DNA of 64,000 nucleotides, taken from contig CAWKCY010000024.1 of assembly GCA_963848195.1 (NCBI GenBank), forward strand, positions 372,001-436,000. The letters run 5' to 3'. Made by a program: the position numbers and the translations under genes. This DNA is from CAVQBP01 sp963848195. GTDB lineage: Bacteria > Bacteroidota > Ignavibacteria > Ignavibacteriales > Ignavibacteriaceae. The notes beneath the pieces were generated by a model. The model saw nothing but the letters and a program-made list of their open reading frames with translations. It was not told where the DNA came from and did no database searches. Shown here one piece after another: positions 9,708-18,095 of this stretch. How positions within the stretch are numbered: the stretch's first letter is position 1; every line of letters starts with the position of its first letter.

Positions 9708-10655
9708 ATGCCAAATACTTTAGCTCACATCGGCGTCCAGGGATTTTCAACAAAAAGTATTTTTAATTTTTCAGATTTAAAATGGATATACCTGGGATGT
9801 ATAATACCTGATTTTCCATGGATTCTGCAGAGAATACTTAAATATAGTAATCTGTTTAATCTTTATGATGTTAGAGATTATTCCATCATACTGTCAACTC
9901 TGCTATTCAGTATTGTCCTTAGCGGGGTATTATCCATGTTCTCTATAAATTCTAAAAAAGTTTTTTTAATTCTTGCATTTAGTTCTTTGTTTCATCTATT
10001 GCTGGATCCTTTGCAGATTAAATGGGCGAATGGCACTCATTTATTCGTTCCTTTTAGCTGGCATTTACTTAGCTTTAACCTTTTTTGGCCTGAGAGTATA
10101 TTAACATATGTAATAACGGGCTTTGGACTTTTATATTTTATTTACTATTACAAAAGCGCATTAAAGGAATCTTCAGATCTGACAATACCCGGTATTAAAA
10201 AAATGTACTTAATGATCTCTTTATTTCTGGTATATTCTATAGTCCCCTTATTTATGCTAAATCTGCCGGAACAAAACAATAATCATTTTGTCAAAACTTT
10301 AAGAGATTATAATTCAAGACAAGGGAAGTATATCGAACTGGATAGAGCCGATTTCTTAACTGATTCTTCAGGAGGTTATATAAAAACCTTTGCAAAGGAA
10401 AAAATTAAAACAGTTAATCTTAAGTTTGAAAGTAACAAATTAATTTCAATAAGAGGGAAATTTATTTCTCGCAACGAAATTTATGTTGAAGATTATCATA
10501 TTCATTCCGGATTTAGGGACAATGCTTCTTTATTAGGAGTTTTCTTAACTGCAATTCTATGGTTAAATTGTATACTCATAAACAGGAGAAATTATATATC
10601 TAATGTGACGAGTTCTAAAGAACCAAAAAAATTGATTGATATTTTACCTGTCTAA
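9708..10655 (+). CDS. Membrane protein, YdjM-like putative metal-dependent hydrolase
   Basis: This 315-residue protein has about five or six hydrophobic segments. The N-terminus MPNTLAHIG, the early GCIIPDFPW and the later HLLLDP motif followed by a predicted membrane span resemble the YdjM/DUF457 group of inner-membrane putative metal-dependent hydrolases, in which histidines and aspartates next to membranes are conserved. The C-terminal third (from about residue 195) is more polar and probably lies outside the membrane before a last span near residue 280. It begins 13 bases after gltD but has no clear ribosome site, so it may be read with the glt operon without being functionally linked. 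The function is unknown and the family call is tentative. Confidence 0.5.
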   Translation: MPNTLAHIGVQGFSTKSIFNFSDLKWIYLGCIIPDFPWILQRILKYSNLFNLYDVRDYSIILSTLLFSIVLSGVLSMFSINSKKVFLILAFSSLFHLLLDPLQIKWANGTHLFVPFSWHLLSFNLFWPESILTYVITGFGLLYFIYYYKSALKESSDLTIPGIKKMYLMISLFLVYSIVPLFMLNLPEQNNNHFVKTLRDYNSRQGKYIELDRADFLTDSSGGYIKTFAKEKIKTVNLKFESNKLISIRGKFISRNEIYVEDYHIHSGFRDNASLLGVFLTAILWLNCILINRRNYISNVTSSKEPKKLIDILPV

Positions 10656-10782
10656 ATTTATTATTCATTCTAATAATTGAAAGAATAATGCTTAACAAAA
10701 AATTTCTTTTAGGTCTTCAAAATTATGTACATTTTAAAAATAGTATTGATAGTGTAATATCTCTTTATTAGATTCATCGCAA

Positions 10783-11211
10783 ATGAATTACCAAAAATTA
10801 AACATTTATATTGCATTTGTTATTACAATTCTTCTTTTCGCTTCATGCAGAGAGGAAATATTGATACCCTCTAAAATTCAAACGAATAATTTACTAAATA
10901 GCCCAATCCAATCGTTAACAGCCAGTTCATATACATTTGAAATAACAGCTGAAGAGAATTCTGCTTATTTTATGGATCCATTACCAATACTTAAAAACCT
11001 TAATTTATCTTTGAGCCTTAACAACTATTCTTCAGGTACAGTTAGTATCTTTTTAGTAAATAAAGAACAGGTTGTTGTATACAATAGAATTTTCGGCAGC
11101 AATCTTACAACATCATCTGTAAACCTTGATGGTCTATTGCCAAGTTTAATTAAGATTGAGTTTGGAAACTTTTCTGGAAATTTTTCTTTACATTTGGCAG
11201 GAAAACCTTAA
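10783..11211 (+). CDS. Small lipoprotein of unknown function
   Basis: This 142-residue protein has a hydrophobic signal with lipobox LFASC, so Cys22 would be lipidated. The mature part is rich in Ser, Asn and Leu and is predicted to be beta-rich. I recognise no domain. It stands alone between the YdjM-like gene and corA, without a visible Shine-Dalgarno sequence. Its size and composition fit one of the many small envelope lipoproteins of this phylum. Confidence 0.65.
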   Translation: MNYQKLNIYIAFVITILLFASCREEILIPSKIQTNNLLNSPIQSLTASSYTFEITAEENSAYFMDPLPILKNLNLSLSLNNYSSGTVSIFLVNKEQVVVYNRIFGSNLTTSSVNLDGLLPSLIKIEFGNFSGNFSLHLAGKP

Positions 11212-11331
11212 GATTTTTTAATTCTACTCTTTTCTAAATAAATATTAAAAATAATTTTAATAAATTATCACATCCTTTTAATATTTTCTTCTTTTTTTAT
11301 CTTAAGAAAATTATTCCAGTTGAGGTATATA

Positions 11332-12396
11332 ATGAAAGCTAATAAGCGGGGAATGTCTCCCGGGAGTCTTATTTTCACAGGAGTGAAGAAGACTGATAAG
11401 ATTGAAGTTTCTTTATTTGATTATAATTCAAATACCTGCAAAGAAATGAAAGTTATCGATATTGATGAGCTTGCCGGTTATAAAAATAATCCAAATGTGA
11501 CTTGGATTAATATTACCGGTCTTCATGATGTGAATATGCTTGACAGAGTTGGGAATATTTTTAATATTCATCCACTGGTTTTAGAAGATATCCTGAACGT
11601 ATCTCATAGCCCTAAAATTGAAGATTATGAAAACTACCTTTTCATAGTAGTTAAAATGATTAATTTCAATAATGATGACAATAGTCTGAATATTGAGCAG
11701 GTAAGTATAATAATAGGGAGAAATTATATTATCACATTTCAAGAACGTGAGGGGGACGTTTTTGAACCCTTAAGAGAGAGAATACGAACAGCTAAAGGAC
11801 TTGTTAGAAAATACGGCGAGGATTATTTAGCTTACAGATTACTTGATTCTATTATAGATAATTACTTTATTGTTTTAGAAAATTTCGATGAGAATATTGA
11901 AGAAATAGAAGACCAGATTTTAAGTCAAACAAATGATTCATCTTTGGAGCAAATTCATCATCTAAGAAAAGAGCTGATAAAGCTAAGAAGGGCCGTTTCT
12001 CCATTAAGAGAAATGATTTTCACTATAGAAAAGGAGAAATTTCAATTTATTCAGAAATCAACATTTGTCTATTTAAGAGATCTAAGTGATCATGTTAAAC
12101 AGATAATTGATACAATTGAAAATTACAGAGAATTTATTAATGGGTTACTGGATGTTTATCTTTCCAGCGCAAGTCATAGAATGAATGAAGTAGTTAAATT
12201 ACTTACAATAATTTCAACTATTTTTATACCTTTAACCTTTATAGTTGGTATTTATGGAATGAACTTTAGAACAGATGTGAGCAAGTGGAACATGCCCGAG
12301 TTAAATTGGTGGCTCGGCTATCCGTTTGTTATGGGCTTAATGCTTATTATCGCAGTCTGTTTGATAATATTTTTCAAGAAAAAAAGATGGTTCTGA
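11332..12396 (+). CDS. corA: CorA magnesium/cobalt channel
   Basis: This 354-residue inner-membrane divalent-cation channel has a large cytoplasmic N-terminal domain, a long helix (about residues 180-280) and two C-terminal membrane helices. The pore signature YGMNF follows the first helix (IVGIYGMNF). The end is very basic (KKKRWF), as in CorA. I start at the ATG at 11332 because TTGAGG just upstream is the ribosome site; the in-frame TTG at 11320 would overlap it. The gene appears intact and monocistronic. Confidence 0.93.
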   Translation: MKANKRGMSPGSLIFTGVKKTDKIEVSLFDYNSNTCKEMKVIDIDELAGYKNNPNVTWINITGLHDVNMLDRVGNIFNIHPLVLEDILNVSHSPKIEDYENYLFIVVKMINFNNDDNSLNIEQVSIIIGRNYIITFQEREGDVFEPLRERIRTAKGLVRKYGEDYLAYRLLDSIIDNYFIVLENFDENIEEIEDQILSQTNDSSLEQIHHLRKELIKLRRAVSPLREMIFTIEKEKFQFIQKSTFVYLRDLSDHVKQIIDTIENYREFINGLLDVYLSSASHRMNEVVKLLTIISTIFIPLTFIVGIYGMNFRTDVSKWNMPELNWWLGYPFVMGLMLIIAVCLIIFFKKKRWF

Positions 12397-12458
12397 ACTG
12401 TTCAAGTATTCGATCTATTTTTGAAATGAAATATTTATTAAATTAATTGGAGTGTAAA

Positions 12459-13541
12459 ATGAAATCAGCAGCTATAATTTTAATTTCAGTAATTTTATTC
12501 GGAAGTTATATTTATCCTCAGGATGCATCTTCATATTTTCCAGCTAATCCGGGGTATACATGGTTATATAAAATAGTTCCTCTGGATTCTAATAATAATG
12601 AAATTGACTCATTAAGTTACTACCAAACCGATTCCTTTGCTGTTGCTCAAAATTATAAAGGTAAATTAGCTAATGTAATTGTATCTAAACTAAACGTTCA
12701 GCCCGGTTTGCCGTCTGTACCATTTGATACAACATATATTTCATTTGAAGGTAGTGATGCTTTAACTTATTTTAAGCTTTTTAATATAGATTCTCTATTA
12801 GGTTCATTATCATCTTCAAAAGTCCTTTCAAAAATTTCACAAGCTAATAGCGTTGAAGGATGGTTTGATTTTTATAAATTCTCAGCCGATATAAATTCAA
12901 GTTATCTGATATTTACTCTTGATACTACAGTAGTTTTTAATAATTTATCATTGGTGGCAAGGTTTGAAGTTAAAGGGACACATGTAGCAGATCAGACTAT
13001 TCAAACTGTTAATGGAGAACTAAACTGTAAAAAATTCGTCATGGATAATAATGTTTACCTTAATTTCTTAGGTACATTTATAAAATTATTTACAATTAGT
13101 GATACTACTTGGATCGCTTCTAATCAGTGGGTTGTACAGGACTATATGCCTTCGACAAATGTAGATCTTACTATTGCAGGCTTAGGTAAATTCACCATTC
13201 GCGGATCGAAGCAAACTATGGCTGCTCAATTACCCACGGGTGTGAATTACTCACAAGTAAGAATTAATGATTTTAAATTATATCAAAATTATCCGAATCC
13301 CTTTAATCCTAGTACCGTTATTAAATATTCTATTCCGCAAAGCTCCAATGTTTCATTAGTTATATATGATTTGTTGGGGAATGAAGTAACTACTTTAATA
13401 AATAAAGAACAAAATGCCGGAAATTATGAAATCAATTTTAATCCATCTGTGGTAAACGGCGGGTTAAGTAGCGGAGTCTATTTCTATACCTTAAAAGCAG
13501 GTACTTCATCAATAACTAAAAAACTTATATATCTGAAATAG
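12459..13541 (+). CDS. Secreted protein with type IX sorting domain
   Basis: This 360-residue protein has a signal peptide (MKSAAIILISVILFGSYIYPQ). It has an unassigned beta-rich middle that contains the phrase FPANPGYTWLYK, seen in secreted proteins of this group, and a C-terminal type IX sorting domain (about the last 85 residues) starting LYQNYPNPFNPS and ending KKLIYLK. Such proteins cross the outer membrane through the Por system and are cleaved or anchored at the surface. The ATG at 12459 is preceded by TTGGAG; the in-frame TTG at 12447 is part of that ribosome site. The function of the middle domain is unknown. Confidence 0.8.
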   Translation: MKSAAIILISVILFGSYIYPQDASSYFPANPGYTWLYKIVPLDSNNNEIDSLSYYQTDSFAVAQNYKGKLANVIVSKLNVQPGLPSVPFDTTYISFEGSDALTYFKLFNIDSLLGSLSSSKVLSKISQANSVEGWFDFYKFSADINSSYLIFTLDTTVVFNNLSLVARFEVKGTHVADQTIQTVNGELNCKKFVMDNNVYLNFLGTFIKLFTISDTTWIASNQWVVQDYMPSTNVDLTIAGLGKFTIRGSKQTMAAQLPTGVNYSQVRINDFKLYQNYPNPFNPSTVIKYSIPQSSNVSLVIYDLLGNEVTTLINKEQNAGNYEINFNPSVVNGGLSSGVYFYTLKAGTSSITKKLIYLK

Positions 13542-13573
13542 ATATCGTTTTTTACTTGATTTTTTAATTATTT

Positions 13574-15436
13574 ATGGGGCGGCTTAAAACTATGTCTTTT
13601 ATGAAAAAATATTTTAACTCATTATTAAATGACGAAAATAAAATCTTAGAACGATCTGAAATTGAAGAAAAATATAAATGGGATCTCTCTCATATTTATT
13701 CCAACGAAGAAGAATGGGAAAAAGATTTTAAATGGATTTCAGATAATATTCCAATTTATAAAAAATATGAAGGAACTCTTTCTCAAGGTGCAGAGCAGTT
13801 ATTAGAGTGTCTAAATTTTAATAATGAAATGGGAATTAAACTCGAAAGACTTTATTTATATGCAATGTTATCCAAAGACAGTGATATGAAGGTTCAGAAA
13901 TATCAGGCTATGGATGATAGAATAAAAAACTTATATACAAAGGTATCCGCAGTCAGTTCTTTTATCAAACCTGAACTCCTGCAGATTTCCGAAGAAAAAC
14001 TTTTTAGTATCATTCTTTCAAATAAAGATTTAGTAGTGTATGAACATTACATCAAAAATTTAATTAGAGAAAAGCCGCATACCTTATCCAAGGATCAAGA
14101 GAAAATTCTGGCTCTTGCAGGGGAGGTTATCGCTACCCCTTATAATGTTTTTTCAATCTTTACAAATGCAGAAATTCAATTTCCAAAAATTAAGGATGAT
14201 AAAGGAAATGAAATTGAAATTTCACATGCACGTTATTATGCTGCCATGTATTCCAAAGACAGAGATTATAGAATGAGGTTTTTTAAAAATTATTATGTCC
14301 CATATATAAATTATATCAATACCTATTCAACCCTTTTTAACGGTAATTTGAAAGCAAACATATTCAATGCAAAAGCCCGCAATTATAATTCGTCATTGGA
14401 AACTTCCTTGGATAATAATAATATTCCGGTATCTGTATACTTAAACTTGGTTAAGATGTGTAATAAAAATTTAAAACCGCTTCACAGGTGGGCTTCATTA
14501 AGGAAAAAAATTCTGGGACTCCATGAACTTCATCCCTATGATGTTTATGTATCTCTTTTTGAATCTAATTTCGGGAATAAATTTGATTATGAAAATGCAA
14601 TAGAAATTGTATTGAACGCAATAAATCCGCTGGGAAATGAATATGTTACATCACTAAAGACTGCTTTTGAGAACAGGTGGATAGATGTTTATGAAACCAA
14701 ACACAAAAGAAGCGGCGCATATTCTTCCGGAACAACTTATGGAGTACATCCATATGTCTTGCTGAATTGGGCAAACCTGTTAAACGATGTTTTTACTTTA
14801 GCTCATGAAATGGGACATAATATGCACTCTTATTATACCGGTCTAACTCAGCCTTATCCTTATGCAAACTATACAATATTTCTTGCGGAAGTAGCTTCTA
14901 CGTTTAATGAATCACTTTTATTAGATTATTTAATTGAACATGCAAATGAAAAGGCTGAAAAACTTTTTCTAATAGAAAAATATTTAAACAATATAACTAC
15001 AACCTTCTACCGTCAGATCATGTTTGCAGAATTTGAAATGTGGGCTCATGAAGAAACTGAAAAAGGTGCTGCTTTGACATCCGAAACGTTATGTAAGAAT
15101 TATAAAGAAATTTATCAAAAATATTGGGGTCCGGAAATGGTTATTGATAAAGAGGAAGAATATACCTGGGCGCGAATACCACATTTCTATTATAATTTTT
15201 ATGTCTATCAATATGCAACAGGATTCGCTGCGTCCGAAGTCCTTTCCAAAAAAGTTAAAAATGAAGGTGAATCTGCAATTCGTAACTACTTAAACTATCT
15301 CAAGGCAGGAAGCTCCGATTATTCCATTAATATACTTAAAGCTGCCGGTGTTGATATGAATTCAAGTGAGCCCGTTGAAGCTACCACCCAAAAAATGGAT
15401 GAACTCCTTGACGAACTGGAAAAATTAGTGGGATAA
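13574..15436 (+). CDS. pepF: Oligoendopeptidase F (M3 peptidase)
   Basis: This zinc peptidase of about 620 residues belongs to family M3B and cuts short peptides in the cytoplasm. The zinc motif HEMGH (residues 411-415) is followed by FLAEVASTFNE, which carries the third ligand Glu. The early KYKWDLSHIY segment matches the family N-terminus. The start is uncertain: the ATG at 13574 has no ribosome site, and a second in-frame ATG at 13592 has GGCGG nine bases upstream and may be the true one (614 residues). There is no signal peptide. No defects. Confidence 0.93.
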   Translation: MGRLKTMSFMKKYFNSLLNDENKILERSEIEEKYKWDLSHIYSNEEEWEKDFKWISDNIPIYKKYEGTLSQGAEQLLECLNFNNEMGIKLERLYLYAMLSKDSDMKVQKYQAMDDRIKNLYTKVSAVSSFIKPELLQISEEKLFSIILSNKDLVVYEHYIKNLIREKPHTLSKDQEKILALAGEVIATPYNVFSIFTNAEIQFPKIKDDKGNEIEISHARYYAAMYSKDRDYRMRFFKNYYVPYINYINTYSTLFNGNLKANIFNAKARNYNSSLETSLDNNNIPVSVYLNLVKMCNKNLKPLHRWASLRKKILGLHELHPYDVYVSLFESNFGNKFDYENAIEIVLNAINPLGNEYVTSLKTAFENRWIDVYETKHKRSGAYSSGTTYGVHPYVLLNWANLLNDVFTLAHEMGHNMHSYYTGLTQPYPYANYTIFLAEVASTFNESLLLDYLIEHANEKAEKLFLIEKYLNNITTTFYRQIMFAEFEMWAHEETEKGAALTSETLCKNYKEIYQKYWGPEMVIDKEEEYTWARIPHFYYNFYVYQYATGFAASEVLSKKVKNEGESAIRNYLNYLKAGSSDYSINILKAAGVDMNSSEPVEATTQKMDELLDELEKLVG

Positions 15437-15538
15437 ATTAAATTGTTAATATCCTTATATTGCATCTCAATTTAAATAAAATTATTAATCATCAATAAGA
15501 ATAAACCTCAATTTTTGGATTTAAGATAATATAGCGAC

Positions 15539-16555
15539 ATGAAAATATACTCAAAAAAAGAGCTAAATGAATATCATCAATCATTAACCTATGATGATAT
15601 AAGTCTCATACCAACGGAAATTTCTGAAATACGTTCCCGCTCAGAAGCAAAAACTTCCTGCAATTTTTTAGGCATGGATTTATCTCTTCCGGTAGTCTCG
15701 AGCCCGATGGAAACCGTAACAGGATTGACCATGGCGAAAGAACTAACTAAGCTGGGGTGCTTAGGAATTCTTAACAGATTTGATTCTTCCATTAAAGAAA
15801 TTATTAAAGATGAAACGAATGGTAATAATATAAAGGCAGTATCAGTAGCCTTAAACACTTCAATAGATGAGATAGAAAAACTTGCCGAAAGAAAATATAT
15901 AATATGTATTGATACTGCAAATGCAAACAACAGACAGGTTTTGAATAAGGCTGAAGAAATTAAGAAAAGATTTAATTCAAAAATTATTGTCGGAAATGTT
16001 GCACATGGTGGGAGCTTAAAACAGCTTGAGGATTCTGGGGCTGATGCAGTTAGGGTAGGAATAGGTGGAGGCAGTGTTTGTACAACTTCAATTCAAACCG
16101 GCATTGGTATAGGGCAAGTTTCTTCACTGTTAAATTTATATTATTCCAAAGAAAAAGACGGATTGCAGATAAAAATAATTGCAGATGGAGGAATAAAAAG
16201 CTCTGGAGATATTGCAAAGGCTATTGCTTTAGGTGCTGATGCTGTAATGCTCGGCAGAGTGCTTGCCGGTACAAAAGAAACACCTGGAGAGGTAATTAAG
16301 TATAATGGCCAGTTATGGAAAAAATATAGAGGTTCTGCATCTTTCGGTGTTAAAATGAGGAATGAATTTATAGAAGGTGAAGAAACAATGGTTGGTTTTA
16401 AGGGTGTTGTTAAAAACGTTATAGACAGCATTTCCGATGGATTAAGGAGCTCCATGAGCTATATGAATTGTTTTACGTTAGAAGATCTTAAAAAAACAGA
16501 AACTTTTGCAGTATTAAGTAACAGCTCCTATCTCGAAAGACTACCTAGGATTTGA
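15539..16555 (+). CDS. IMP dehydrogenase / GMP reductase family enzyme, single-domain
   Basis: This 338-residue TIM barrel of the IMPDH/GMPR family has SLTYDDISLIP at the N-terminus, the catalytic loop GIGGGSVCTTSI with its cysteine, and the phosphate loops ADGGI and GADAVMLGR. The CBS pair inserted in normal IMPDH is absent, and the length fits GMP reductase (about 347 residues) more than IMPDH (about 490). It therefore interconverts purine nucleotides, but I cannot decide the direction from sequence alone. It stands alone, without a strong ribosome site, and is followed by an 11-bp tandem repeat. Confidence 0.82.
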   Translation: MKIYSKKELNEYHQSLTYDDISLIPTEISEIRSRSEAKTSCNFLGMDLSLPVVSSPMETVTGLTMAKELTKLGCLGILNRFDSSIKEIIKDETNGNNIKAVSVALNTSIDEIEKLAERKYIICIDTANANNRQVLNKAEEIKKRFNSKIIVGNVAHGGSLKQLEDSGADAVRVGIGGGSVCTTSIQTGIGIGQVSSLLNLYYSKEKDGLQIKIIADGGIKSSGDIAKAIALGADAVMLGRVLAGTKETPGEVIKYNGQLWKKYRGSASFGVKMRNEFIEGEETMVGFKGVVKNVIDSISDGLRSSMSYMNCFTLEDLKKTETFAVLSNSSYLERLPRI

Positions 16556-16568
16556 ACAACTCCTTCTC

Positions 16569-16623
16569 ACATACGCTCCACATACGCTCCACATACGCTC
16601 CACATACGCTTCACATACGCTCT
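16569..16623. repeat. Tandem repeat, 5 x 11 bp
   Basis: Five head-to-tail copies of the unit ACATACGCTCC, with the last two ending TTC and TCT, fill 55 bases just after the IMPDH/GMPR gene and before the HPPD gene. The 11-base period is close to one helical turn. A second 11-bp array with a different unit lies at 47565-47663. Confidence 0.95.
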
Positions 16624-16747
16624 AAATCCTTAGAATCCCCTGATTCTATTCTCAAACCTTATAAATCAATTTTCTTCTTGATATAGCAAATATATAATTA
16701 AAGTATTTTTTAGTATCTTCTACTAATTAAAATTTTGAGGAGATATT

Positions 16748-17897
16748 ATGGTAGAACATTCAAATAATACCGGAATACTTGAAAGACCAATTGAAGAAAA
16801 ATTCGACGATCATCTTGGATTACTGGATATTGACTATGTTGAATTTTATGTCGGAAATGCAAAACAAGCTGCATATTTTTATCAGAATGTTTTTGGATTT
16901 GAATTATCCGGTTATAGAGGGCTCGAAACTGGAGTCAGAGATAAAAATTCCTATTTTTTACAACAAGGGAATATAAGATTTATACTTACTTCCGCTCTTA
17001 ATAGTTCTTCTCCGATTGCAAAACACGCTTCAAAACATGGAGATGGCGTAAAAGATCTTGCTATGCTCGTCGCAGATGTAGATAGAGCTTACATGGAAAC
17101 TATTAAAAGAGGTGCTAAAGGATTAGAAGAACCTCATAATATTAGCTGACGGGAATGGAATAATTAGAAAAGCTGTAATTGCAACCTATGGAGAAACAAT
17201 ACATACCTTTATAAATAGGAATAAGTATAATGGTTTATTTATCCCGGGCTTTAAACCTATAAAATCTTCTATTAAAAATCTAAACCCTGTTGGAATTCAA
17301 TATGTGGATCATGTTGTTGGAAACGTGGAATTGGGTAAAATGAATGAATGGGTTGCTTTTTACAGAGATATTTTAGGATTTACTCAATATATTAGTTTTG
17401 ATGATAAGGATATCTCAACCGAATATTCTGCTTTAATGTCTAAGGTAATGGCTGGCGGTAGAGGTATGATTAAATTCCCGATCAATGAACCTGCAAAAGG
17501 GAAGAAAAAATCACAGATAGATGAATATATTGAATTTTATGAAGGAGCAGGTGTTCAACATATTGCTTTTTTAACGGGTGATATTATTGAAACAGTAACT
17601 AAGCTTAAAGAAAATGGACTTGAATTTTTATCCGCACCGACAGTTTATTATGAACAACTTGAAAAGAGAATCGGAAATATAGATGAACCTATTGATAAAC
17701 TTGCGGATTTAGGCATTTTGGTGGATAGAGACGATGAAGGTTACCTATTACAGATTTTCACAAAACCGGTTGTTGATCGGCCAACTTTGTTTTATGAAAT
17801 AATCCAAAGAAAAGGTGCAAGAGGATTTGGTAAAGGGAACTTTAAAGCTCTTTTTGAAGCAATTGAAAAAGAACAGGAATTAAGAGGGAATTTATAA
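16748..17897 (+). pseudogene. hppD: 4-Hydroxyphenylpyruvate dioxygenase, split by a frameshift
   Basis: HPPD turns 4-hydroxyphenylpyruvate into homogentisate in tyrosine breakdown. The gene reads in frame from ATG 16748 (AGGAG upstream) to a TGA at 17147. It then continues in the next frame (GIIRKAVIATYGE, then YVDHVVGN) to 17897. Removing one base near 17145-17147 joins both parts into about 382 residues, the normal family length. All three iron ligands are present: His in YVDHVVGN, His in GVQHIAFLTGD and Glu in FYEIIQRKG, with the closing GFGKGNFKALFEAIE segment. Each part alone lacks a complete active site, since the ligands lie in the second part. This is either a real one-base insertion or a sequence error. 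Confidence 0.88.
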
Positions 17898-17904
17898 GAA
17901 TAAA

Positions 17905-17947
17905 AACCTTCAAGGTTGATTTTTTTTGATTATCAATCTTGAAGGTT
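17905..17947. repeat. Long inverted repeat after the HPPD gene
   Basis: AACCTTCAAGGTTGA (17905-17919) pairs with TCAATCTTGAAGGTT (17933-17947) over 15 bases with one mismatch, around a T-rich loop. It could act as a terminator for the HPPD gene, but no T-run follows the second arm. The core resembles the hairpin at 36262-36294, so it may belong to a dispersed family. Confidence 0.7.
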
Positions 17948-18095
17948 ACCCACTCATATTCTTCGAAGGCACATAAAAGAAAGTATCAAATTCACAGGTT
18001 TTCTTGAATTACTAAATCAATGAGTTTAGATTTACTTATTACCTTGTTATTATTTGTACTTAGTAATATATTTTCGAAATTTATTTAAAGTGTGT

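Noticed and set aside
16569..16623. Possible CRISPR array
   Set aside because: The 11-bp units are adjacent without spacers, so they are a tandem repeat; there are no cas genes.
16779..16976. Second overlapping frame in HPPD
   Set aside because: It is an out-of-frame shadow of the HPPD N-terminal part and lacks any domain.
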